Below are positions 1-13,944 of a DNA stretch of 64,000 nucleotides, piece by piece (within the stretch, counting starts at the first letter, position 1; the number at the start of each line of letters is the position of its first letter). The stretch covers positions 15,504,157 to 15,568,156 of the forward strand of contig NW_027480429.1 of assembly GCF_051401765.1 (NCBI RefSeq). Direction: 5' to 3'. The notes beneath the pieces are model-generated. The model worked only from the letters and a program-made list of their open reading frames with translations, did not search any database and was not told where the DNA came from. The stretch comes from Calliopsis andreniformis. Taxonomy: Eukaryota; Arthropoda; Insecta; Hymenoptera; Andrenidae. The position numbers and the translations under genes were made by a program.

Positions 1-1826
1 CAACCTAGGCTTCACCCTAGGGCGCTGTTCCACCAGATCGAATAGGTAGGGCCTAGGAAGTGAACGCCATAAGAATAAAATACAATATAAATATAACAGT
101 TTCTCCATCGTATAAAACGAATAATAGCAACCAGTGTGAAGGTTATGGTCATTTCAACCTTCCGGGCAATCTAGGCTTCACTCTAGGGCGTTGCTCCACC
201 AGATCAATCAGTTAGGGCCTTAGAAGTCAACGCCCGAAGCATAAAATACAAAATAAATAGAACAGTTTTTCCATTGTATAAAACGAATAATTGCTACCAG
301 TGTAAAAGTTATGGTCATTTCTACGTTCCGGGTAACCTAGGCTTCACTCTAGGGCGTTGCTCCACCAGATCGAATGGTTAGGGCCTTAGAAGTCCACGCC
401 AGAAGCATAAAATACGATAAAGATGCAACAGTTTTTCCATCGTATAAAACGAATAATTGCAACCAGTGTGAAATTTATGGTCATTCCTACATTCCGAGCA
501 ACCTAGACTTCACTCTAGAGCGTTTCTCCACCAGATCGAATAGTTAGGTCCTTAGAAGTCAACACCAGAAGCATAAAATACGATATAAATACAACAGTTT
601 GTCCATCGTAGAACAGGAATATTTGCAACCAGTGCGAAAGTTATGGTCATTTCTGCGTTCCGGGCAACCTAGGCTTCACTCTAGGGCGTTGCTCCACCAG
701 ATTCAACAGCTAGGGCCATAGAAGTCAACGGCCGAAGCATAAAATACAAAATAAATAGTACAGTTTTTGCATCGTATAAAACGAATAATTGCTACCAGTG
801 TGGAAGTTATGGTAATTTCCACGTTCCGGGCAGCCTAGGCTTCACTCTAGGGCGTTGCTCCACCAGATGGAATAGTTAGGACCTTAGAAGTCAACGCCAG
901 ATGCATAAAATACAATAAAGATGCAACAGCTTTTCCATCGTATGACAGGAATAATTGCAACCAGTTTGAAAGTGATGGTCATTTCTACGTTCCGGGCAAC
1001 CTAGGCTTCACTCTAGGGCGTTGTTCCACCAGATCGAACAGTTAGGCCCTAAGAAGTCAACGCCAGAAGCATAAAATACAATATAAATATAACGGTTTTT
1101 CCATCGTATAAAACGAATGATAGCAACCAGTGTGAAAGTTATGGTCATTTCTACGTTCCGGGCAACCTAGGCTTCACTCTAGGGCGTTGCTCCACCAGAT
1201 TGAATAGTTAGGGCCTTAGAAGTCAACGCCCGAAGCATAAAATACGATATAAATACAACAGCTTTTCCATCGTATAAAACGGATAATTGCAACCAGTGTG
1301 AAAGTAATAGTCATTTCTACGTTCCGAGCAACCTAGGCGTCACTCTAGGGCGTTGCTCCACCAGATCGAATAGCTAGGGACTTAGAATTCATCTCTAAAA
1401 GCATAAAATACAATTAAAATACAACAGTTTTTCCATCGTATAACAGGAATAATTGCAACCAGTGTGAAAGTAATGGTCATTTCTACGTTCCGGGCAACGT
1501 AGGTTTCACTCTAGGCCGTTGATCAGCCAGAGGGAATAGTTAGGGCCTAAGGACTCAACTCCAGAAGCATAAAATACAATATAAATACAACAGTTTTTCA
1601 ATCGTATAAAACGAATAATTGCAACCAGTGTGAAAGTTATGGTCATTTCTACGTTCCGGGCAACCTAGGTTTCACTCTAGGGCGTCGCTCCAATAGGTCG
1701 AATAGCTAGGGACTTAGAATTCAACGCCAGAAGGATAAAATACAATATATGTACATCAGTTTTTTCATCGTATAAAATGAATACTTGCAAACATTGTGAA
1801 AGTTATGGTCATTTCCACGTTCCAGG

Positions 1827-1992
1827 CAACCTAGGCTTCGCGCTAGGGCGTTGTTCCACCAGATCGAACAGTTAGGCCCTAAGAAGTCAACGCCAGAAGC
1901 ATAAAATACAATATAAATATAACAGTTTTTCCATCGTATAAAACGAATGATAGCAACCAGTGTGAAAGTTATGGTCATTTCTACGTTCCGGG
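1827..1992 (+). repeat. m/g hybrid monomer (one-monomer fusion)
   Basis: The head reads CTTCGCGCTAGGG (m-like CTTCACCC with changes) and the body from GAACAGTTAGGCCC on is g. The same fusion is at 9630 (head CTTCGCCC), while 16933/17099 in copy 3 has separate m and g monomers with the same CTTCGCCC head. That makes the fusion a deletion shared by copies 1 and 2. Confidence 0.8.
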
Positions 1993-4900
1993 CAACCTAG
2001 GCTTCACTCTAGGGCGTTGCTCCACCAGATCGAATAGTTATTGCCTTAGAAGTCAACGCCCGAAGCATAAAATACAAAATAAATAAAACAGTTTTTCCAT
2101 TGTATGAAACGAATAATTGCAACAAGTATGAAACTTATGGTCTTTTCCACTTTCCGAGCAACCTAGGCTTCACCCTAGGGCGTTGCTCCAACAGATTGAA
2201 TAGTTAGGGCCTTAGAAGTCAACGCCCGAAGCATAAAATACGATATAAATACAACAGCTTTTCCATCGTATAAAACGGATAATTGCAACCAGTGTGAAAG
2301 TAATGGTCATTTCTACGTTCCGAGCAACCTAGGAGTCACTCTAGGGCGTTGCTCCACCAGATCGAATAGCTAGGGACTTAGAATTCATCTCTAAAAGCAT
2401 AAAACACAATTAAAATACAACAGTTTTTCCATCGTATAACAGGAATAATTGCAACCAGTGTGAAAGTAATGGTCATTTCTACGTTCCGGGCAACGTAGGT
2501 TTCACTCTAGGGCGTTGATCCGCCAGAGGGAATAGTTAGGGCCTAAGGAGTCAACTCCAGAAGCATAAAATACAATATAAATACAACAGTTTTTCAATCG
2601 TATAAAACGAATAATTGCAACCAGTGTGAAAGTTATGGTCATTTCTACGTTCCGGGCAACCTAGGTTTCACTCTAGGGCGTCGCTCCAATAGGTCGAATA
2701 GCTAGGGACTTAGAATTCAACGCCAGAAGGATAAAATACAATATACCTACAACAGTTTTTTCATCGTATAAAATGAATACTTGCAAACATTGTGAAAGTT
2801 ATGGTCATTTCTACGTTCCAGGCAACCAAGGCTTCACCCTAGGGCGTTGTTCCACCAGATCGAATAGGTAGGGCTTAAGAAGTCAACGCCTTAAGAATAA
2901 AATACAATATAAATATAACAGTTTTTCCATCGTATAAAACGAATAATAGCAACCAGTGTGAAAGTTATGGTCATTCCTACGTTCCGGGCGACCTAGTCTT
3001 CAGTCTGGGGCGTTGTTCCACCAGATCGAATAGTTAGGGCCTAAGAAGTCAACGCCAGAAGCATAAAATACAATATAAATATAACAGTTTTTCCATCGTA
3101 TAAAACGAATAATAGCAACCAGTGTGAAAGTTATGGTCATTTCAACGTTCCGGGCTTCCTAGGCTTCACTCTATGGCGTTGCTCCACCACATCGAATAGC
3201 TACGGCCTTAGAAGTCAACGCCTGAAGCATAAAATGCAAGAAAAATACAACAGTTTTTTCACCGTATAACAGGAATAATTGCAACAAGCGTGAAGGTAAT
3301 GGTCATTTTTGCGTTCCGGGCAACCTAGGCTTCACCCTAGGGCGTTGTTCCACCAAATCGAATAGTTAGGGCCTAAGAAGTGAACGCCAGATGCATAAAA
3401 TACAATACAAATACAACAGTTTTTCCATCATATAAAACGAATAATTGCAACCAGGATGAAAGTTATGGTCATTTCTACTTTCCGGGCAACCTAGGCTTCA
3501 CCCTAGGGCGCTGCTCCAACAGATTGATTAGTTAGGGCCTTAGAAGTCAATGCCCGAAGCATAAAATGCAATAAAAGTACAACAGTTCTTCCATCATATA
3601 ACAGGAATAATAGCAACCAGTGTGAAAGTAATGGTCATTTCCATGTTCCGGGCAACCTAGGCTTCACTCTAGGGCGTTGCTCCACCAGATCGAATAGTTA
3701 GGGCCTTAGAATTCAACGCCAGAATTCTAAAATACAATAAAGATGCAACAGCTTTTCCATCGTATAAAACGAATAATTGCAAACAGTCTGAAAGTAATGG
3801 TCATTTCTACGTTCCAGGCAACCTAGGCTTCACCCTAGGGCGTTGTTCCACCAGATCGAATAGGTAGGGCCTAGGAAGTCAACGCCATAAGAATAAAATA
3901 CAATATAAATATAACAGTTTTTCCATCGCATAAAACGAATAAAAGCAACCAGTGTGAAGGTTATGGTCATTTCAACGTTCCGGGCAATCTAGGCTTTACT
4001 CTAGGGCGTTGCTCCACCAGATCAATCAGTTAGGGCCATAGAAGTCAACGCCCGAAGCATAAAATACAAAATAAATAGTACAGTTTTTGCATCGTATAAA
4101 ACGAATAATTGCTACCAGTGTGGAAGTTATGGTCATTTCCACGTTCCGGGCAGCCTAGGCTTCACTCTAGGGCGTTGCTCCACCAGATGGAAAAGTTAGG
4201 GCCTTAGAAGTCAACGCCAGATGCATAAAATACAATAAAGATGCAACAGCTTTTCCATCGTATGACAGGAATAATTGCAACCAGTTTGAAAGTGATGGTC
4301 ATTTCTACGTTCCGGGCAACCTAGGCTTCACTCTAGGGCGTTGTTCCACCAGATCGAACAGTTAGGCCCTAAGAAGTCAACGCCAGAAGCATAAAATACA
4401 ATATAAATATAACAGTTTTTCCATCGTATAAAACGAATGATAGCAACCAGTGTGAAAGTTATGGTCATTTCTACGTTCCGGGCAACCTAGGCTTCACTCT
4501 AGGGCGTTGCTCCACCAGATCGAATAGTTATTGCCTTAGAAGTCAACGCCCGAAGCATAAAATACAAAATAAATAAAACAGTTTTTCCATTGTATGAAAC
4601 GAATAATTGCAACCCGTATGAAACTTATGGTCTTTTCCACTTTCCGAGCAACCGAGGCTTCACCCTAGGGCGTTGCTCCAACAGATTGAATAGTTAGGGC
4701 CTTAGAAGTCAACGCCCGAAGCATAAAATACGATATAAATACAACAGCTTTTCCATCGTATAAAACGGATAATTGCAACCAGTGTGAAAGTAATGGTCAT
4801 TTCTACGTTCCGAGCAACCTAGGCGTCACTCTAGGGCGTTGCTCCACCAGATCGAATAGCTAGGGACATAGAATTCATCTCTAAAAGCATAAAATACAAT

Positions 4901-7143
4901 TAAAATACAACAGTTTTTCCATCGTATAACAGGAATAATTGCAACCAGTGTGAAAGTAATGGCCATTTCTACGTTCCGGGCAACGTAGGTTTCACTCTAG
5001 GGCGTTGATCCGCCAGAGGGAATAGTTAGGGCCTAAGGAGTCAACTCCAGAAGCATAAAATACAATATAAATACGACAGTATTTCAATCGTATAAAACGA
5101 ATAATTGCAACCAGTGTGAAAGTTATGGTCATTTCTTCGTTCCGGGCAACCTAGGTTTCACTCTAGGGCGTCGCTCCAATAGGTCGAATAGCTAGGGACT
5201 TAGAATTCAACGCCAGAAGGATAAAATACAATATATGTACAACAGTTTTTTCATCGTATAAAATGAATACTTGCAAACATTGTGAAAGTTATGGTCATTT
5301 CTACGTTCCAGGCAACCTAGGCTTCACCCTAGGGCGTTGTTCCACCAGATCGAATAGGTAGGGCCTAAGAAGTCAACGCCATAAGAATAAAATACAATAT
5401 AAATATAACAGTTTTTCCATCGTATAAAACGAATAATAGCAACCAGTGTGAAAGTTATGGTCATTTCAACGTTCCGGGCAACCTAGGCTTCACTCTAGGG
5501 CGTTGTTCCACCAGATCGAACAGTTAGGCCCTAAGAAGTCGACGCCAGAAGCATAAAATACAATATAAATATAACAGTTTTTCCATCGTATAAAACGAAT
5601 GATAGCAACCAGTGTGAAAGTTATGGTCATTTCTACGTTCCGGGCAACCTAGGCTTCACTCTAGGGCGTTGCTCCACCAGATCGAATAGTTATTGCCTTA
5701 GAAGTCAACGCCCGAAGCATAAAATACAAAATAAATAAAACAGTTTTTCCATTGTATGAAACGAATAATTGCAACCAGTATGAAACTTATGGTCTTTTCC
5801 ACTTTCCGAGCAACCTAGGCTTCACCCTAGGGCGTTGCTCCAACAGATTGAATAGTTAGGGCCTTAGAAGTCAACGCCCGAAGCATAAAATACGATATAA
5901 ATACAACAGCTTTTCCATCGTATAAAACGGATAATTGCAACCAGTGTGAAAGTAATGGTCATTTCTACGTTCCGAGCAACCTAGGCGTCACTCTAGGGCG
6001 TTGCTCCACCAGATCGAATAGCTAGGGACTTAGAATTCATCTCTAAAAGCATAAAATACAATTAAAATACAACAGTTTTTCCATCGTATAACAGGAATAA
6101 TTGCAACCAGTGTGAAGGTAATGGTCATTTCTACGTTCCGGGCAACGTAGGTTTCACTCTAGGGCGCTGATCCGCCAGAGGGAATAGTTAGGGCCTAAGG
6201 AGTCAACTCCAGAAGCATAAAATACAATATAAATACAACAGTTTTTCAATCGTATAAAACGAATAATTGCAACCAGTGTGAAAGTTATGGTCATTTCTAC
6301 GTTCCGGGCAACCTAGGTTTTACTCTAGGGCGTCGCTCCAATAGGTCGAATAGCTAGGGACTTAGAATTCAACGACAGAAGGATAAAATACAATATATGT
6401 ACAACAGTTTTTTCATCGTATAAAATGAATACTTGCAAACATTGTGAAAGTTATGGTCATTTCTACGTTCCAGGCAACCTAGGCTTCACCCTAGGGCGTT
6501 GTTCCACCAGATCGAATAGGTAGGGCCTAAGAAGTCAACGCCATAAGAATAAAATACAATATAAATATAACAGTTTTTCCATCGTATAAAACGAATAATA
6601 GCAACCAGTGAGAAAGTTATGGTCATTTCTACGTTCCGGGCGACCTAGTCTTCAGTCTGGGGCGTTGTTCCACCAGATCGAATAGTTAGGGCCTAAGAAG
6701 TCAACGCCAGAAGCATAAAATACAATATAAATATAACAGTTTTTCCATCGTATAAAACGAATAATAGCAACCAGTGTGAAAGTTATGATCATTTCAACGT
6801 TCCGGGCTTCCTAGGCTTCACTCTATGGCGTTCCTCCACCACATCGAATAGCTACGGCCTTAGAAGTCAACGCCTGAAGCATAAAATGCAATAAAAATAC
6901 AACAGTTTTTTCACCGTATAACAGGAATAATTGCAACAAGCGTGAAGGTAATGGTCATTTCTGCGTTCCGGGCAACCTAGGCTTCACCCTAGGGCGTTGT
7001 TCCACCAAATCGAATAGTTAGGGCCTAAGAAGTGAACGCCAGAAGCATAAAATACAACATAAATACAACAGTTTTTCCATCATATAAAACGAATAATTGC
7101 AACCAGTGTGAAAGTTATGGTCATTTCTACGTTCCGGGCAACC

Positions 7144-7309
7144 TAGGTTTTACTCTAGGGCGTCGCTCCAATAGGTCGAATAGCTAGGGACTTAGAATTC
7201 AACGACAGAAGGATAAAATACAATATATGTACAACAGTTTTTTCATCGTATAAAATGAATACTTGCAAACATTGTGAAAGTAATGGTCATTTCCATGTTC
7301 CGGGCAACC
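7144..7309 (+). repeat. Misplaced l monomer, likely gene conversion
   Basis: Between p (6978) and r (7310) the order calls for q, and copy 2 has q at 14775. Here an l monomer appears instead, with the private words GGTTTTACTC and TTCAACGACAG that also occur in the l monomer at 6314, exactly five monomers upstream. It returns to q sequence at about 7281 (AAAGTAATGGTCATTTCC). Confidence 0.78.
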
Positions 7310-8633
7310 TAGGCTTCACTCTAGGGCGTTGCTCCACCAGATCGAGTAGTTAGGGCCTTAGAATTCAACGCCAGAATTCTAAAATACAATAAAGATGCAA
7401 CAGCTTTTCCATCGTATAAAACGAATAATTGCAAACAGTCTGAAAGTAATGGTCATTTCTACGTTCCAGGCAACCTAGGCTTCACCCTAGGGCGCTGTTC
7501 CACCAGATCGAATAGGTAGGGCCTAGGAAGTGAACGCCATAAGAATAAAATACAATATAAATATAACAGTTTCTCCATCGTATAAATACGAATAATAGCA
7601 ACCAGTGTGAAGGTTATGGTCATTTCAACCTTCCGGGCAATCTAGGCTTCACTCTAGGGCGTTGCTCCACCAGATCAATCAGTTAGGGCCTTAGAAGTCA
7701 ACGCCCGAAGCATAAAATACAAAATAAATAGAACAGTTTTTCCATTGTATAAAACGAATAATTGCTACCAGTGTAAAAGTTATGGTCATTTCTACGTTCC
7801 GGGTAACCTAGGCTTCACTCTAGGGCGTTGCTCCACCAGATCGAATGGTTAGGGCCTTAGAAGTCCACGCCAGAAGCATAAAATACGATAAAGATGCAAC
7901 AGTTTTTCCATCGTATAAAACGAATAATTGCAACCAGTGTGAAATTTATGGTCATTCCTACATTCCGAGCAACCTAGACTTCACTCTAGAGCGTTTCTCC
8001 ACCAGATCGAATAGTTAGGTCCTTAGAAGTCAACACCAGAAGCATAAAATACGATATAAATACAACAGTTTGTCCATCGTAGAACAGGAATATTTGCAAC
8101 CAGTGCGAAAGTTATGGTCATTTCTGCGTTCCGGGCAACCTAGGCTTCACTCTAGGGCGTTGCTCCACCAGATTCAACAGCTAGGGCCATAGAAGTCAAC
8201 GGCCGAAGCATAAAATACAAAATAAGTAGTACAGTTTTTGCATCGTATAAAACGAATAATTGCTACCAGTGTGGAAGTTATGGTAATTTCCACGTTCCGG
8301 GCAGCCTAGGCTTCACTCTAGGGCGTTGCTCCACCAGATGGAATAGTTAGGACCTTAGAAGTCAACGCCAGATGCATAAAATACAATAAAGATGCAACAG
8401 CTTTTCCATCGTATGACAGGAATAATTGCAACCAGTTTGAAAGTGATGGTCATTTCTACGTTCCGGGCAACCTAGGCTTCACTCTAGGGCGTTGTTCCAC
8501 CAGATCGAACAGTTAGGCCCTAAGAAGTCAACGCCAGAAGCATAAAATACAATATAAATATAACGGTTTTTCCATCGTATAAAACGAATGATAGCAACCA
8601 GTGTGAAAGTTATGGTCATTTCTACGTTCCGGG

Positions 8634-9131
8634 CAACCTAGGCTTCACTCTAGGGCGTTGCTCCACCAGATCGAATAGTTATTGCCTTAGAAGTCAACGC
8701 CCGAAGCATAAAATACAAAATAAATAAAACAGTTTTTCCATTGTATGAAACGAATAATTGCAACCAGTATGAAACTTATGGTCTTTTCCACTTTCCGAGC
8801 AACCTAGGCTTCACCCTAGGGCGTTGCTCCAACAGATTGAATAGTTAGGGCCTTAGAAGTCAACGCCCGAAGCATAAAATACGATATAAATACAACAGCT
8901 TTTCCATCGTATAAAACGGATAATTGCAACCAGTGTGAAAGTAATGGTCATTTCTACGTTCCGGGCAACCTAGGCTTCACTCTAGGGCGTTGCTCCACCA
9001 GATCGAATAGTTATTGCCTTAGAAGTCAACGCCCGAAGCATAAAATACAAAATAAATAAAACAGTTTTTCCATTGTATGAAACGAATAATTGCAACCAGT
9101 GTGAAAGTAATGGTCATTTCTACGTTCCGAG
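8634..9131 (+). repeat. h, i, h/i triplet replacing E
   Basis: Copy 1 of the HOR has one E monomer here (1163). Copy 2 has a full h, a full i, then a monomer with an h head (GTTATTGCC) and an i tail (GTGTGAAAGTAATGG, then CGTTCCGAG). The result is +2 monomers, as expected from unequal exchange with an h-i-bearing neighbour. Confidence 0.8.
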
Positions 9132-12100
9132 CAACCTAGGCGTCACTCTAGGGCGTTGCTCCACCAGATCGAATAGCTAGGGACTTAGAATTCATCTCTA
9201 AAAGCATAAAATACAATTAAAATACAACAGTTTTTCCATCGTATAACAGGAATAATTGCAACCAGTGTGAAAGTAATGGTCATTTCTACGTTCCGGGCAA
9301 CGTAGGTTTCACTCTAGGCCGTTGATCAGCCAGAGGGAATAGTTAGGGCCTAAGGACTCAACTCCAGAAGCATAAAATACAATATAAATACAACAGTTTT
9401 TCAATCGTATAAAACGAATAATTGCAACCAGTGTGAAAGTTATGGTCATTTCTACGTTCCGGGCAACCTAGGTTTCACTCTAGGGCGTCGCTCCAATAGG
9501 TCGAATAGCTAGGGACTTAGAATTCAACGCCAGAAGGATAAAATACAATATATGTACATCAGTTTTTTCATCGTATAAAATGAATACTTGCAAACATTGT
9601 GAAAGTTATGGTCATTTCCACGTTCCAGGCAACCTAGGCTTCGCCCTAGGGCGTTGTTCCACCAGATCGAACAGTTAGGCCCTAAGAAGTCAACGCCAGA
9701 AGCATAAAATACAATATAAATATAACAGTTTTTCCATCGTATAAAACGAATGATAGCAACCAGTGTGAAAGTTATGGTCATTTCTACGTTCCGGGCAACC
9801 TAGGCTTCACTCTAGGGCGTTGCTCCACCAGATCGAATAGTTATTGCCTTAGAAGTCAACGCCCGAAGCATAAAATACAAAATAAATAAAACAGTTTTTC
9901 CATTGTATGAAACGAATAATTGCAACCAGTATGAAACTTATGGTCTTTTCCACTTTCCGAGCAACCTAGGCTTCACCCTAGGGCGTTGCTCCAACAGATT
10001 GAATAGTTAGGGCCTTAGAAGTCAACGCCCGAAGCATAAAATACGATATAAATACAACAGCTTTTCCATCGTATAAAACGGATAATTGCAACCAGTGTGA
10101 AAGTAATGGTCATTTCTACGTTCCGAGCAACCTAGGCGTCACTCTAGGGCGTTGCTCCACCAGATCGAATAGCTAGGGACTTAGAATTCATCTCTAAAAG
10201 CATAAAACACAATTAAAATACAACAGTTTTTCCATCGTATAACAGGAATAATTGCAACCAGTGTGAAAGTAATGGTCATTTCTACGTTCCGGGCAACGTA
10301 GGTTTCACTCTAGGGCGTTGATCCGCCAGAGGGAATAGTTAGGGCCTAAGGAGTCAACTCCAGAAGCATAAAATACAATATAAATACAACAGTTTTTCAA
10401 TCGTATAAAACGAATAATTGCAACCAGTGTGAAAGTTATGGTCATTTCTACGTTCCGGGCAACCTAGGTTTCACTCTAGGGCGTCGCTCCAATAGGTCGA
10501 ATAGCTAGGGACTTAGAATTCAACGCCAGAAGGATAAAATACAATATACCTACAACAGTTTTTTCATCGTATAAAATGAATACTTGCAAACATTGTGAAA
10601 GTTATGGTCATTTCTACGTTCCAGGCAACCAAGGCTTCACCCTAGGGCGTTGTTCCACCAGATCGAATAGGTAGGGCTTAAGAAGTCAACGCCTTAAGAA
10701 TAAAATACAATATAAATATAACAGTTTTTCCATCGTATAAAACGAATAATAGCAACCAGTGTGAAAGTTATGGTCATTCCTACGTTCCGGGCGACCTAGT
10801 CTTCAGTCTGGGGCGTTGTTCCACCAGATCGAATAGTTAGGGCCTAAGAAGTCAACGCCAGAAGCATAAAATACAATATAAATATAACAGTTTTTCCATC
10901 GTATAAAACGAATAATAGCAACCAGTGTGAAAGTTATGGTCATTTCAACGTTCCGGGCTTCCTAGGCTTCACTCTATGGCGTTGCTCCACCACATCGAAT
11001 AGCTACGGCCTTAGAAGTCAACGCCTGAAGCATAAAATGCAAGAAAAATACAACAGTTTTTTCACCGTATAACAGGAATAATTGCAACAAGCGTGAAGGT
11101 AATGGTCATTTTTGCGTTCCGGGCAACCTAGGCTTCACCCTAGGGCGTTGTTCCACCAAATCGAATAGTTAGGGCCTAAGAAGTGAACGCCAGATGCATA
11201 AAATACAATACAAATACAACAGTTTTTCCATCATATAAAACGAATAATTGCAACCAGGATGAAAGTTATGGTCATTTCTACTTTCCGGGCAACCTAGGCT
11301 TCACCCTAGGGCGCTGCTCCAACAGATTGATTAGTTAGGGCCTTAGAAGTCAATGCCCGAAGCATAAAATGCAATAAAAGTACAACAGTTCTTCCATCAT
11401 ATAACAGGAATAATAGCAACCAGTGTGAAAGTAATGGTCATTTCCATGTTCCGGGCAACCTAGGCTTCACTCTAGGGCGTTGCTCCACCAGATCGAATAG
11501 TTAGGGCCTTAGAATTCAACGCCAGAATTCTAAAATACAATAAAGATGCAACAGCTTTTCCATCGTATAAAACGAATAATTGCAAACAGTCTGAAAGTAA
11601 TGGTCATTTCTACGTTCCAGGCAACCTAGGCTTCACCCTAGGGCGTTGTTCCACCAGATCGAATAGGTAGGGCCTAGGAAGTCAACGCCATAAGAATAAA
11701 ATACAATATAAATATAACAGTTTTTCCATCGCATAAAACGAATAAAAGCAACCAGTGTGAAGGTTATGGTCATTTCAACGTTCCGGGCAATCTAGGCTTT
11801 ACTCTAGGGCGTTGCTCCACCAGATCAATCAGTTAGGGCCATAGAAGTCAACGCCCGAAGCATAAAATACAAAATAAATAGTACAGTTTTTGCATCGTAT
11901 AAAACGAATAATTGCTACCAGTGTGGAAGTTATGGTCATTTCCACGTTCCGGGCAGCCTAGGCTTCACTCTAGGGCGTTGCTCCACCAGATGGAATAGTT
12001 AGGGCCTTAGAAGTCAACGCCAGATGCATAAAATACAATAAAGATGCAACAGCTTTTCCATCGTATGACAGGAATAATTGCAACCAGTTTGAAAGTGATG

Positions 12101-13612
12101 GTCATTTCTACGTTCCGGGCAACCTAGGCTTCACTCTAGGGCGTTGTTCCACCAGATCGAACAGTTAGGCCCTAAGAAGTCAACGCCAGAAGCATAAAAT
12201 ACAATATAAATATAACAGTTTTTCCATCGTATAAAACGAATGATAGCAACCAGTGTGAAAGTTATGGTCATTTCTACGTTCCGGGCAACCTAGGCTTCAC
12301 TCTAGGGCGTTGCTCCACCAGATCGAATAGTTATTGCCTTAGAAGTCAACGCCCGAAGCATAAAATACAAAATAAATAAAACAGTTTTTCCATTGTATGA
12401 AACGAATAATTGCAACCCGTATGAAACTTATGGTCTTTTCCACTTTCCGAGCAACCGAGGCTTCACCCTAGGGCGTTGCTCCAACAGATTGAATAGTTAG
12501 GGCCTTAGAAGTCAACGCCCGAAGCATAAAATACGATATAAATACAACAGCTTTTCCATCGTATAAAACGGATAATTGCAACCAGTGTGAAAGTAATGGT
12601 CATTTCTACGTTCCGAGCAACCTAGGCGTCACTCTAGGGCGTTGCTCCACCAGATCGAATAGCTAGGGACATAGAATTCATCTCTAAAAGCTTAAAATAC
12701 AATTAAAATACAACAGTTTTTCCATCGTATAACAGGAATAATTGCAACCAGTGTGAAAGTAATGGCCATTTCTACGTTCCGGGCAACGTAGGTTTCACTC
12801 TAGGGCGTTGATCCGCCAGAGGGAATAGTTAGGGCCTAAGGAGTCAACTCCAGAAGCATAAAATACAATATAAATACGACAGTTTTTCAATCGTATAAAA
12901 CGAATAATTGCAACCAGTGTGAAAGTTATGGTCATTTCTTCGTTCCGGGCAACCTAGGTTTCACTCTAGGGCGTCGCTCCAATAGGTCGAATAGCTAGGG
13001 ACTTAGAATTCAACGCCAGAAGGATAAAATACAATATATGTACAACAGTTTTTTCATCGTATAAAATGTATACTTGCAAACATTGTAAAGTTATGGTCAT
13101 TTCTACGTTCCAGGCAACCTAGGCTTCACCCTAGGGCGTTGTTCCACCAGATCGAATAGGTAGGGCCTAAGAAGTCAACGCCATAAGAATAAAATACAAT
13201 ATAAATATAACAGTTTTTCCATCGTATAAAACGAATAATAGCAACCAGTGTGAAAGTTATGGTCATTTCAACGTTCCGGGCAACCTAGGCTTCACTCTAG
13301 GGCGTTGTTCCACCAGATCGAACAGTTAGGCCCTAAGAAGTCGACGCCAGAAGCATAAAATACAATATAAATATAACAGTTTTTCCATCGTATAAAACGA
13401 ATGATAGCAACCAGTGTGAAAGTTATGGTCATTTCTACGTTCCGGGCAACCTAGGCTTCACTCTAGGGCGTTGCTCCACCAGATCGAATAGTTATTGCCT
13501 TAGAAGTCAACGCCCGAAGCATAAAATACAAAATAAATAATACAGTTTTTCCATTGTATGAAACGAATAATTGCAACCAGTATGAAACTTATGGTCTTTT
13601 CCACTTTCCGAG

Positions 13613-13944
13613 CAACCTAGGCTTCACCCTAGGGCGTTGCTCCAACAGATTGAATAGTTAGGGCCTTAGAAGTCAACGCCCGAAGCATAAAATACGATAT
13701 AAATACAACAGCTTTTCCATCGTATAAAACGGATAATTGCAACCAGTGTGAAAGTAATGGTCATTTCTACGTTCCGGGCAACGTAGGTTTCACTCTAAGG
13801 CGTTGATCCGCCAGAGGGAATAGTTAGGGCCTAAGGAGTCAACTCCAGAAGCATAAAATAAAATATAAATACAACAGTTTTTCAATCGTATAAAACGAAT
13901 AATTGCAACCAGTGTGAAAGTTATGGTCATTTCTACGTTCCGGG
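13613..13944 (+). repeat. i-k junction lacking j
   Basis: The i monomer at 13613 ends in TTCTACGTTCCGGGCAACG and runs directly into k (13779, CTCTAAGGCG variant), skipping the j monomer that copy 1 has at the equivalent place. The crossover lies in the GAAAGTAATGG tail shared by i and j. Confidence 0.78.

Larger units (their letters stand above)
1..7470 (+). repeat. 45-monomer higher-order repeat, copy 1
   Basis: Exactly 45 x 166 bp; base 1 realigns with base 7471. Type order: a-b-c-d-e-f-g-E-j-k-l, m/g hybrid, h-i-j-k-l-m-n-o-p-q-r, a second a/m-type monomer, b/e hybrid, f-g-h-i-j-k-l-m, g-h-i-j-k-l-m-n-o-p, l, r. The 7-monomer block g-to-m therefore occurs repeatedly inside the unit, spaced 1162 bp apart (for example the GTTATTGCC words at about 4528 and 5690). 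The penultimate monomer (7144) is an l-type where copy 2 has q. Confidence 0.93.

Noticed and set aside
1721..1978. Minus-strand open frame of 85 codons, repeated at 9524, 15997 and 16827
   Set aside because: It spans parts of two or three satellite monomers. Because 166 = 3 x 55 + 1, the frame shifts every monomer and such runs appear by chance where stops are mutated. It shows no codon bias, domain or conserved start; the copies are copies of the HOR.
7582..7590. Extra base (TATAAATACGAAT) as a functional change
   Set aside because: A single-base length variant in one monomer with no associated pattern. It could also be a sequencing error.
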